A DNA stretch of 61,091 bases from an uncultured Synergistaceae bacterium (GTDB lineage Bacteria; Synergistota; Synergistia; Synergistales; Aminobacteriaceae), in the NCBI GenBank assembly GCA_937870605.1, contig CALMZW010000071.1:1-61091 (forward strand), read 5' to 3'. This document shows, piece by piece, positions 23,859 through 31,717 of this stretch (its first letter is position 1; each line of letters opens with the position of its first letter). Both the position numbers and the translations under genes were made by a program. Under the pieces are notes generated by a model. The model worked only from the letters and a program-made list of their open reading frames with translations. It ran no database searches and had not been told where the DNA came from.

Positions 23859-23901
23859 GGGCAGGCCGCACCGACGAGGGTGTGCGGTCTGCCGCCTTTT
23901 T
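23859..23901 (+). terminator. Terminator between the lytic transglycosylase and htpG
   Basis: A 12-bp stem with one G-U (23860-23871 with 23882-23893) and a 10-base loop is followed by CGCCTTTTTG. It ends the upstream transcript, but it is only about 40 bases from the htpG start, so it may also sit in the htpG leader. Confidence 0.8.
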
Positions 23902-23938
23902 GTGTGTCGAAACGTGCTTCGAAAGGGGAGTGGAATAC

Positions 23939-25909
23939 GTGACGGATTTTGATGCGAAAACGGAGCGGCTCCAGTTTCAGACGGAAGCGAAACAGATTCT
24001 CGAAATGATGATTTACTCGGTCTATTCCCATCGGGAGATCTTCCTGCGGGAACTGATATCGAACGCGTCGGACGCGCTTGACAAGCTTCGGCTCGAGGCG
24101 ATCCGCAATCCCGATTTTGCGGCCGGACACGAGCCGAAGATCCGGATCGACCGGGACGAGAAGGATCGGATCCTCTCGATATCGGACAACGGCATCGGCA
24201 TGACGCGCGAGGAGATCGTCGAGTTTCTCGGGACGATCGCGCGGTCGGGAACGCGTGAATTTCTCGAACGCGTGAAGGAGCAGCCGGAGCAGAACATGGC
24301 GGAAATGCTGATCGGCCGGTTCGGCGTAGGGTTCTATTCGAGCTTCATGGTTGCCGACAGGGTCGTCCTCGTCACGCGACGCGCGGGGACTTCCGACGTC
24401 TGGAGGTTCGAGTCGACCGGAGACGGAACGTACACGATCGAACGGGCGGACGCCCCCGGGGCGTTCGGCGCGCTACCCGGCGGGTTCGGAACGACGGTCG
24501 AGTTGCATCTCAAGCCGGAAAACGAGGAAACCGGGATGGAGGATTACGTCTCCGAATGGACGATCCGTGAGATCGTACGGAAATACTCCGATTTTGTCTC
24601 CTGCCCGATCGAGATGTCCGTCACGTCCGAAAAGGACGGCAAAACCGTCGCGGAGGACGTCGTTCTGAATTCGATGAAGGCCATCTGGACGCGCCCCGAG
24701 TCCGAGGTGTCCGACGAAGAGTACTCCGAGTTCTACCGGCATCTCTCGCACGATACGAACCCGCCGCTGCGCCGGATTCTCTTCTCCGCGGAAGGCGCCA
24801 CGGAATTCCGGGGGCTCGTCTTCATCCCCTCGAAGGCGCCGGGCGACCTGTTCTTCAGGGAACGGGAGAGCGGCATCAGCCTGTACATCAAACGGATCTT
24901 CATTATGAGCGGGTGTACGGACATCGTCCCCGGATTTCTGCGGTTCCTTCACGGCGTCATCGACTCCGAGGACCTTCCGCTGAACATCTCCCGCGAGATC
25001 CTGCAGAACGACCCGAAGCTGCGCATCATGCGGCGGAGCCTTGTCCGCCGCGTGTTCGCAAGCCTGAAGAAGCTCCGCGACGAGAACCGCGACACGTTCG
25101 GCGCGTTCTGGAAAGAGTTCGGGGCCGTTCTCAAGGAGGGCATCGTCCAGGAGCCCGACGTTCGCGAGCAGATCCTCGACCTGTGTCTCTGGCGGAGCAC
25201 GAAGGACGATGGCCTGACCACGCTCGACGAATACATCTCCCGGATGCCCGAAGGGCAGGAGGGAATCTACTATTTGACGGGACGCGACTGCGACGCGCTC
25301 CGAAGCTCCCCGCACCTCGAAGCGTTCCTCGCGGGGGGGAAAGAGGTCCTGCTGCTCTGCGATCCCGTTGACGACCTCGTCATGCCCATGACGTTCGAAT
25401 ACAAGGAGAAAAAGCTCCTCTCCGTGTCCCGCGAAGGAGTCACCCCTTCGGGAAGCGAAAACACGAAGGATGAGGCCTCCCGTTCCGAACGCGAAGCGAC
25501 GCTCCGTCCGCTGATCGACGCCGCGAAGACGGTCCTGTCGAAGGTCGTACGGGATGTGCGGGTCTCCGATCGGCTCACGTCCTCGCCGTCCTGCCTGGTC
25601 TCCGATCCGAACGCGCTTTCGCCCCAGATGGAGCGTATGTTTCGCGAGATGGGGCAGGCCGTGCCGCCGACGAAACGGATTCTCGAACTCAACGCCGCGC
25701 ATCCGCTCGTGACGAAACTGAACGAACGGCTCGACGGCATGGAAGCGTCGGAAAAAGACTCTCTGCTCGGTCTCCTGTACGATCAGGCGCTTCTCGCCGA
25801 AGGCGTCGTCCCCGAGCGGCTCCAGGATCTTGCGAGCGGGGTCGCGAAGCTCATGCAGGGGTATCTCGAACGTCCCGGAACCGGGGTTACGGAAGCGAAC
25901 GAACGATAA
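23939..25909 (+). CDS. htpG: Molecular chaperone HtpG (Hsp90)
   Basis: 656 residues from GTG 23939, chosen because GGGGAG lies eight bases upstream and homologues start near here (TDFDAKTERLQFQTEAKQ). The GHKL ATPase motifs are ELISNASDALDKLR, SDNGIGMT and GRFGVGFYSSFM. The middle domain contains the NPPLRRILFS and LPLNISREILQ segments, and the C-terminal dimerisation domain follows. It is a cytoplasmic ATP-dependent chaperone. I find no CIRCE element upstream and no convincing promoter between the hairpin at 23859-23901 and the start, so its control is unclear. Confidence 0.96.
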   Translation: MTDFDAKTERLQFQTEAKQILEMMIYSVYSHREIFLRELISNASDALDKLRLEAIRNPDFAAGHEPKIRIDRDEKDRILSISDNGIGMTREEIVEFLGTIARSGTREFLERVKEQPEQNMAEMLIGRFGVGFYSSFMVADRVVLVTRRAGTSDVWRFESTGDGTYTIERADAPGAFGALPGGFGTTVELHLKPENEETGMEDYVSEWTIREIVRKYSDFVSCPIEMSVTSEKDGKTVAEDVVLNSMKAIWTRPESEVSDEEYSEFYRHLSHDTNPPLRRILFSAEGATEFRGLVFIPSKAPGDLFFRERESGISLYIKRIFIMSGCTDIVPGFLRFLHGVIDSEDLPLNISREILQNDPKLRIMRRSLVRRVFASLKKLRDENRDTFGAFWKEFGAVLKEGIVQEPDVREQILDLCLWRSTKDDGLTTLDEYISRMPEGQEGIYYLTGRDCDALRSSPHLEAFLAGGKEVLLLCDPVDDLVMPMTFEYKEKKLLSVSREGVTPSGSENTKDEASRSEREATLRPLIDAAKTVLSKVVRDVRVSDRLTSSPSCLVSDPNALSPQMERMFREMGQAVPPTKRILELNAAHPLVTKLNERLDGMEASEKDSLLGLLYDQALLAEGVVPERLQDLASGVAKLMQGYLERPGTGVTEANER

Positions 25910-25934
25910 AATTAACTTTCCTTTTATGTTGTCA

Positions 25935-25963
25935 TTGACATGTTCCGACGCATGGGATACCCT
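25935..25963 (+). promoter_or_regulatory. Promoter of the DUF3798 transporter operon
   Basis: A perfect TTGACA (25935-25940) is 17 bases from TACCCT (25958-25963). The predicted start near 25970 gives a leader of about 40 bases before the ATG at 26011. Confidence 0.65.
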
Positions 25964-26010
25964 TTTGAACGTATGGTTCGCATCACATATTTCTCAAAGG
26001 AGGCAGGTTC

Positions 26011-27216
26011 ATGAAAAAAGCACTTGCTCTTGTTTTGGGTATGGCGCTCGCAGCGGCTCTGTCCGGCGCGGCGCTCGCGGCGGAAGCTCCGTTCCATATC
26101 GGCATCTGCACGGGGACGGTGTCCCAGTCGGAAGACGATCTCCGGGGCGCTGAGAAGCTCATCGAACTGTACGGCGACGTCAAGAACGGCGGCATGATCC
26201 AGCACATCACCTATCCGGACAATTTCATGACGGAAATGGAAACGACGATCTCCCAGATCGCCGCGCTCGCGGACGATCCCAAGATGAAGGCCGTCATCGT
26301 CAACCAGGGAATCCCCGGAACGGCTCCGGCCTTCAAGAAGATCCGCGAGAAGCGCCCCGACATCTTCCTCATGGTCGGCGAAGCGCATGAGGATCCCGGC
26401 ACCATCGAACCCGTTGCCGACGTCGTCATCAACGCCGACAACATCGCGCGCGGCTATCTGATCATCGCCGCGGCGAAGAAAATGGGCGCCGACACGTTCG
26501 TCCATATTTCCTTCCCGCGTCACATGAGCTACGAGCTTCTTTCCCGCCGCCGGAACATCATGGAAGCAGCGTGCAAGGACCTCGGCCTGAAGTTCGTATT
26601 CGAGACCGCGCCCGACCCGACGAGCGACATCGGCGTTCCCGGCGCGCAGCAGTTCATCCTTGAGAAGGTTCCGGCCTGGCTCGACAAGTACGGCAAGAAG
26701 ACTGCGTTCTTCTGCACGAACGACGCGCACACCGAACCGCTGCTCAAGAGAATCGCCGAACTCGGCGGATACTTCGTCGAGGCCGACCTTCCCTCTCCGC
26801 TCATGGGATATCCCGGAGCGCTCGGCATCGAATTGTCCGACGTGAAGGGCGACTGGCCGAAGATCCTGAAGAAGGTCGAAGACGCAGTCGTCGCCAAGGG
26901 CGGCGCCAAGCGCATGGGAACCTGGGCGTACTCCTACGGCTACACGAACTCCGTGGCGCTCGGCGAGCTCGCGAAGGTTCTCATCGAGAGAAAGGAAACT
27001 CCGAAGGACCTCAAACTCAAGATGAAGGACGTCACCGCGGCCTACGAAAAGTTCACCCCCGGCGCCAAGTGGAACGGCAGTCTGTACACCGACATCGCCA
27101 CGGGCGTCAAGAAAAAGAACCACCTGCTCATGTACGAGGATACGTATGTGTTCGGACTCGGATATCTCGGAATGACGGGAGTCACCGTTCCCGAGAAGTA
27201 CTTCACGGTAAAATAA
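26011..27216 (+). CDS. DUF3798 periplasmic binding protein of an uncharacterised ABC transporter
   Basis: 401 residues, ATG 26011 with AAAGGAGG upstream. The signal peptide (MKKALALVLGMALAAALSG) is followed by an ALAAEAPF cleavage region. The mature protein has the alternating alpha/beta pattern of a type-1 periplasmic binding protein (FHIGICTGTVSQSEDD, KAVIVNQGIPGTAPAF, TAFFCTNDAHTEPLL). The residue pattern matches the DUF3798 family, for which I know no established ligand. It is followed by an ATPase, two RbsC-type permeases and a small anchored protein, so it is very likely the solute receptor of that importer. The neighbours suggest no ligand. Confidence 0.85.
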   Translation: MKKALALVLGMALAAALSGAALAAEAPFHIGICTGTVSQSEDDLRGAEKLIELYGDVKNGGMIQHITYPDNFMTEMETTISQIAALADDPKMKAVIVNQGIPGTAPAFKKIREKRPDIFLMVGEAHEDPGTIEPVADVVINADNIARGYLIIAAAKKMGADTFVHISFPRHMSYELLSRRRNIMEAACKDLGLKFVFETAPDPTSDIGVPGAQQFILEKVPAWLDKYGKKTAFFCTNDAHTEPLLKRIAELGGYFVEADLPSPLMGYPGALGIELSDVKGDWPKILKKVEDAVVAKGGAKRMGTWAYSYGYTNSVALGELAKVLIERKETPKDLKLKMKDVTAAYEKFTPGAKWNGSLYTDIATGVKKKNHLLMYEDTYVFGLGYLGMTGVTVPEKYFTVK

Positions 27217-27237
27217 CCGGCCCCGTTTCGTTCACGA

Positions 27238-27268
27238 GGGGGAGAGAGGGTTGACTCTCTCCCCCTTT
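27238..27268 (+). terminator. Hairpin between the binding-protein and ATPase genes
   Basis: A perfect 11-bp stem (27238-27248 with 27255-27265) has a six-base loop and only TTTG after it. Being inside an operon, it probably allows partial read-through or protects the 3' end of the binding-protein message. That would give more receptor than membrane components. Confidence 0.75.
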
Positions 27269-27359
27269 GCATGCAATCGGACCGGTTGACGATACGAGAC
27301 AGGGCTTTCGACCAATCCGCGAGGAACGGATCGGGCCCGCAAAGAGGTGATGGTGTCTT

Positions 27360-28973
27360 ATGGAAGATCAGGAGCTTCTCCGAATGGAAGGGGTCGGGAA
27401 GTCCTACTTCGGGAACAGGGTTCTCGCAAACGTGAATTTTTCCCTGAAGAAGGGACAGATCCTCGGACTCGTCGGCGAAAACGGCGCGGGCAAGTCCACG
27501 CTCATGAATATCCTCTTCGGCATGCCGGTCATTCAGGAAACCGGCGGGTTCGAGGGGAAGATCTACATCGACGGCAAAGAGGTTTCCTTCAACAGCCCGT
27601 TCGAAGCGCTCGAAGCGGGTGTCGGGATGGTGCATCAGGAATTCTCTCTCATTCCCGGCTTTACGGCGGCGGAGAACATCGTCCTGAACAGGGAATCCAC
27701 AACATACAACGTGCTTGTCGAAGCATTCGGCGACCGGTTGCGGACCCTCGACAGGGTCGAAATCCGGAAACGCGCCGAAACGGCGATCGACACGCTGAAT
27801 GTGGATCTTCATCCGGATATGTGCGTTTCCGAAATGCCCGTGGGACACAAGCAATTCACGGAGATCGCCCGCGAAATCGACAAGAAGCGAACCCGGCTTC
27901 TCGTTCTCGACGAACCCACCGCCGTCCTCACCGAGACGGAAGCGGCGATTCTCCTCAAATCCATGAAAAAACTCGCCGATCTCGGCATTTCGATCATTTT
28001 CATCTCCCATAGATTGCAGGAAATTCTCGACATATGCGATACAATCATCGTCCTTCGGGACGGTGAGGTCGTCCGGGAGTTCGTTCCCGAGAAGACCGAC
28101 CTCATGTCGATCGCGTCGGCGATGGTCGGCCGGTCCATCCAGGGACAGTCGCAGCGGACGCAGGAGGACGCGGACCGGACTTCCGGCGAGATCATCCTCA
28201 GGGTCGAGAATCTCTGGGTCGACATGCCCGGAGAGACCGTCCGGGACGTGAACCTCGAGGTTCACAAGGGCGAAATTTTCGGGATCGGCGGTCTGGCCGG
28301 CCAGGGAAAACTCGGAATCGGCAACGGGATCATGGGGTTGTATCCCTCCGGCGGGACCGTGACGTTCGACGGCGACGTCGTCCCGCTGAACGACCCGATG
28401 GCGCCGTTGTCGCTCGGGATCGCCGCCGTTTCGGAAGACCGCAGGGGCGTCGGGTTGCTTCTCGAGGAACCCATCGCATGGAATATCATTTTCACGGCGC
28501 TTCAGGTGCAGAACCGATACCTCCGGTCGATTCTCGGAGGGCTCGTCAGGATCCGCGACGCGGCGGCGATTCGGGACTGTGCAAAACATTACATTCAGGC
28601 GCTCGAAATCAAGTGCGTCTCGGAACGGCAGCGCGTCGTGGAGCTGTCGGGCGGGAACCAGCAGAAGATCTGCCTCGCAAAGGCCTTTGCGCTTGATCCG
28701 AAGCTGCTGTTCGTCGCCGAGCCGACGCGCGGTATCGACGTCGGCGCCAAAAAGGTCGTCCTCGACACGTTGCGCGAATACAACCGGAAAAACAGGGCGA
28801 CGGTCGTGATGATCTCCTCGGAGCTCGAGGAACTACGGTCCATCTGCGACCGCATCGCGATCATCGACGAGGGGCGCGTCGCCGGAATCCTGCCCGCGAC
28901 GGCGCCATCCACCGAGTTCGGCCTGCTCATGCTCGGCAAGGTCCAGAAGACGCGTGAAAGGGTGACGGCGTGA
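27360..28973 (+). CDS. Sugar/nucleoside-type ABC transporter ATP-binding protein (two ABC domains)
   Basis: 537 residues, ATG 27360 with AGAGGTGATG upstream. It has two fused ATPase domains as in RbsA/MglA. The first has Walker A GENGAGKSTLM and Walker B LLVLDEPTAVLTE, with an atypical signature (MPVGHKQFTEIA). The second has a degenerate Walker A (GLAGQGKLGIG) but a canonical signature LSGGNQQKICLAKA, and a Walker B position reading VAEPTRGIDVG. Such asymmetry is normal in this family. It energises the importer whose receptor is the DUF3798 protein. Confidence 0.92.
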   Translation: MEDQELLRMEGVGKSYFGNRVLANVNFSLKKGQILGLVGENGAGKSTLMNILFGMPVIQETGGFEGKIYIDGKEVSFNSPFEALEAGVGMVHQEFSLIPGFTAAENIVLNRESTTYNVLVEAFGDRLRTLDRVEIRKRAETAIDTLNVDLHPDMCVSEMPVGHKQFTEIAREIDKKRTRLLVLDEPTAVLTETEAAILLKSMKKLADLGISIIFISHRLQEILDICDTIIVLRDGEVVREFVPEKTDLMSIASAMVGRSIQGQSQRTQEDADRTSGEIILRVENLWVDMPGETVRDVNLEVHKGEIFGIGGLAGQGKLGIGNGIMGLYPSGGTVTFDGDVVPLNDPMAPLSLGIAAVSEDRRGVGLLLEEPIAWNIIFTALQVQNRYLRSILGGLVRIRDAAAIRDCAKHYIQALEIKCVSERQRVVELSGGNQQKICLAKAFALDPKLLFVAEPTRGIDVGAKKVVLDTLREYNRKNRATVVMISSELEELRSICDRIAIIDEGRVAGILPATAPSTEFGLLMLGKVQKTRERVTA

Positions 28974-30019
28974 TGGGACGGATCAAATCGTTTATTGAAG
29001 CGGCCGGCTGGCCGCGGATCATCATTGCGTTGTTTCTGCTGGGGCTCTTCGTCATCGCTCCGTTCGTCGAGGTTCGCGTCGACGCGTCGATCAGCGATAC
29101 GCTTGTGCGGTTCGGGATGAACGGCGTCATGGTGCTTGCGATGGTGCCGATGGTCCAGGCGGGCTGCGGCCTGAACTTCGGCCTGCCGCTCGGGATCATC
29201 GCCGGACTGCTCGGCGCGGTGACGAGCGTCGAGCTGGAGCTTACGGGAATTCTCGGCGTCCTGGCGGCGATGTGCATCGCGATCCCGATCGCGGTCCTGT
29301 TCGGCTGGGCGTACGGTCTGCTGCTCAACCGCGTCAAGGGCGGCGAGATGATGATCGCGACGTATGTCGGCTTCTCGTCGGTCGCGTTCATGTGCATCAT
29401 GTGGCTGCTTCTGCCCTACAAGAGCCCGAGCATGGTGTGGGGATACGCGGGAACCGGATTGCGAACGACCATTTCCGTCGACGGCTACTGGATCCGGGCG
29501 ATCAGCGACTTCCTCTCTTTCCAGTACGGAAAATACTTCTATTTTCCGACGGGAATGTTCCTCTTCTTCGCACTGCTGTGTTTCCTCATGTGGCTCTTCA
29601 TGCGGACCAAGATCGGAACGGCGATGACGACCGTGGGATCCAACCCCGATTACGCCCGCGCCTCGGGCGTGAACGTCGACCGCATGCGTACGATCTCCGT
29701 CATCCTTTCGACGGTTCTCGGCGCCGTCGGAATCATCGTCTACGAGCAGAGTTTCGGGTTCATCCAGCTCTATATGGGGCCATTCACGATGGCCTTCCCG
29801 GCCGTCGCCGCGATTCTCATCGGCGGCGCTTCGGTCAACAAGGCCACGATTCTGAACGTGGTCATCGGAACCATCCTGTTCCAGGGAATCCTGACCATGA
29901 CGCCGTCGGTCATCAACAGCATCGTCCAGACCGACATGTCCGAGGTGGTGCGCATCGTGGTGTCCAACGGCATGATCCTGTATGCGCTCACGCGCGTCGT
30001 GAAGGTGAAGTCCCGATGA
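28973..30019 (+). CDS. ABC transporter permease (RbsC/BMP type), first of two
   Basis: 348 residues from ATG 28973; a GTG immediately before it (28970) is equally possible, both overlapping the ATPase stop. It has eight or more hydrophobic segments and the family pattern of the BPD_transp_2 permeases (AGCGLNFGLPLGIIAGLLG near residue 65, TTVGSNPDYARASGVNVDRM in the coupling region). It forms the channel with the next gene. Overlapping ends show translational coupling through the operon. Confidence 0.9.
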   Translation: MGRIKSFIEAAGWPRIIIALFLLGLFVIAPFVEVRVDASISDTLVRFGMNGVMVLAMVPMVQAGCGLNFGLPLGIIAGLLGAVTSVELELTGILGVLAAMCIAIPIAVLFGWAYGLLLNRVKGGEMMIATYVGFSSVAFMCIMWLLLPYKSPSMVWGYAGTGLRTTISVDGYWIRAISDFLSFQYGKYFYFPTGMFLFFALLCFLMWLFMRTKIGTAMTTVGSNPDYARASGVNVDRMRTISVILSTVLGAVGIIVYEQSFGFIQLYMGPFTMAFPAVAAILIGGASVNKATILNVVIGTILFQGILTMTPSVINSIVQTDMSEVVRIVVSNGMILYALTRVVKVKSR

Positions 30020-31113
30020 AGTACTCTCTCAGGGAGCAGATCTCCCACTTCCTCGTGCAATATGCGGTGCCGATCATCTTCGTGCTGCTGAGCATCGTCG
30101 CGATTCCACTCTCGAGGTTTTCCACGGAGTATCTTGTCCAGGAGATGGTCGCGCGTCTCGCGCGGGACTCGTTCCTCGTGTTGTCGCTCCTGATCCCGAT
30201 CATGGCGGGAATGGGGCTCAACTTCGGCATGGTCCTGGGCGCGATGGCGGGCGAGATCGGGCTGATCTTCATAACGGACTGGAACGTCATGGGCGTCCAG
30301 GGGATGCTGCTCGCAATGATCATCTCCACGCCGCTCGCGATCCTTCTCGGCTGGATGTGCGGCGCGATCCTGAACAAGGCCAAGGGACGCGAGATGGTGA
30401 CATCGTTCATCCTCGGTTTCTTCATGAACGGCGTCTACCAGCTCGTCGTGCTGTATGGATTCGGGAACATCATCCCGATCAAGAACCCCGCGCTCGTGCT
30501 TTCCCGGGGCTTCGGAATCCGGAACGTCACGAACCTCGCCGGAATCCGCCACTGCCTCGACGACCTGTTCTCCTTCAATATCATGGGGATCACGATCCCC
30601 GCGGCGACGTTCCTCCTGATCGGCGCGTTCTGCCTGTTCATCACGTGGTTCTCGCGAACGAAGCTCGGGCAGGACATGCGCGCGGTCGGACAGGACCAGG
30701 ACGTCGCCGGCTCGACGGGCATTCCGGTCGAACGGACGCGCATCATTTCCATCGTCATCTCGACGGTCCTGGCGTGCTACGGGCAGATCATCTTTCTCCA
30801 GAACATCGGAACGATGAATACCTACAACAGCCACGAACAGGCGGGGATGTTCGCCATCGCATCGCTTCTCGTCGGCGGGGCGAGCGTTTCCCGTGCGACG
30901 ATCCCGAACGTGTTTCTCGGCGTCATCCTCTTCCACCTGATGTTCGTGGTGTCGCCGATGGCGGGGAAATACCTCATCGGCGAGGCGCAGCTCGGAGAGT
31001 TTTTCCGGGTGTTCATTTCCTATGGCGTCATCGCCATAGCGCTCGTGCTGTATTCCTGGCGGCGTCACAAGGAACGGGAACGCGCGCGCCGGAGCCTGAG
31101 GGGGGCGGAGTGA
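30016..31113 (+). CDS. ABC transporter permease (RbsC/BMP type), second of two
   Basis: 365 residues from ATG 30016, overlapping the previous stop in an ATGA arrangement. It is a paralogue of the first permease: MAGMGLNFGMVLGAMAGEIG parallels the first protein's glycine-rich segment, and RAVGQDQDVAGSTGIPVERT is the matching coupling loop. The two would form a heterodimeric channel, as in BMP/nucleoside-type importers. Confidence 0.9.
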   Translation: MKYSLREQISHFLVQYAVPIIFVLLSIVAIPLSRFSTEYLVQEMVARLARDSFLVLSLLIPIMAGMGLNFGMVLGAMAGEIGLIFITDWNVMGVQGMLLAMIISTPLAILLGWMCGAILNKAKGREMVTSFILGFFMNGVYQLVVLYGFGNIIPIKNPALVLSRGFGIRNVTNLAGIRHCLDDLFSFNIMGITIPAATFLLIGAFCLFITWFSRTKLGQDMRAVGQDQDVAGSTGIPVERTRIISIVISTVLACYGQIIFLQNIGTMNTYNSHEQAGMFAIASLLVGGASVSRATIPNVFLGVILFHLMFVVSPMAGKYLIGEAQLGEFFRVFISYGVIAIALVLYSWRRHKERERARRSLRGAE

Positions 31114-31114
31114 C

Positions 31115-31570
31115 ATGAAGCGGCAGTATGTCATCGACGCGCTCATCCTTGCGGCGCTGGTCGCGTTCTCGATCTTTCTCTACCATTCGGGAAAAGGGTA
31201 CACGCTGATCTTCGACAACCGGAACATCACGCTCGGCGAAAAGAGCTACAAGGCGCCGGAGTATGTTCAGGTGACCCTGGACGGGAAGGGGCGTCCGCTC
31301 GAAATCATGGGCGGCGACAGGGACATCATGACCGTCATGGGGAAAAAGCACGTCCTGAAAGTGGACATTCTCTCCGACGACGAGGAGACCGTCATGGCGA
31401 CCATTGAACGTCCGTTTACGGTTCGCTACGACGGCGGCAACCTCCTGAACATTCCGGCCTTCCTGAGCGGGGACGCGGACTGGAACCAGCGCATCGAACT
31501 CGACATCGCGCCTCCGAAGGAGGAAGAGCCCGCGCAGGAAGCGATTCCCGGCGCGGAGAAACCGAAATAG
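31115..31570 (+). CDS. Small membrane-anchored protein ending the DUF3798 operon, function unknown
   Basis: 151 residues, ATG 31115, one base after the preceding stop. One N-terminal membrane helix (YVIDALILAALVAFSIFLYH) is followed by a beta-rich soluble domain (FDNRNITLGEKSYKAPEYVQ, RPLEIMGGDRDIMTVMGKKH) facing the periplasm. It ends in a tail rich in Pro, Glu and Ala. It is not a standard ABC transporter subunit. Tight linkage suggests an accessory role in assembly or ligand delivery, but that is inference. I do not recognise the family with confidence. Confidence 0.75.
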   Translation: MKRQYVIDALILAALVAFSIFLYHSGKGYTLIFDNRNITLGEKSYKAPEYVQVTLDGKGRPLEIMGGDRDIMTVMGKKHVLKVDILSDDEETVMATIERPFTVRYDGGNLLNIPAFLSGDADWNQRIELDIAPPKEEEPAQEAIPGAEKPK

Positions 31571-31580
31571 GGAACGCATC

Positions 31581-31611
31581 CGGGGGGCCGAAGAGGCCCC
31601 CCGTTCTTTTT
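31581..31611 (+). terminator. Terminator of the DUF3798 transporter operon
   Basis: A perfect 9-bp GC stem (31581-31589 with 31595-31603) with a GAAGA loop is followed by TTCTTTTT. It lies 11 bases after the last stop codon. Confidence 0.92.
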
Positions 31612-31620
31612 CTCCGTACA

Positions 31621-31650
31621 TTGTCCGCGGACGCGAAAATCGGATATGAT
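31621..31650 (+). promoter_or_regulatory. Promoter of the leucyl aminopeptidase gene
   Basis: TTGTCC (31621-31626) and TATGAT (31645-31650) have an 18-base spacer, placed directly after the preceding terminator. The start would be near 31657. Confidence 0.6.
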
Positions 31651-31717
31651 AGCGGACGAATCCCGCGAACGGAATGTCCACCCGCCTGTTCGATTCCATA
31701 AAGGAGTGATTGGTTCC

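Noticed and set aside
23829..23938. CIRCE heat-shock operator before htpG
   Set aside because: No TTAGCACTC or GAGTGCTAA half-site is present in this region.
27287..27315. Second promoter (TTGACG) before the double-ATPase gene
   Set aside because: No -10 hexamer lies at 16-18 bases from it.
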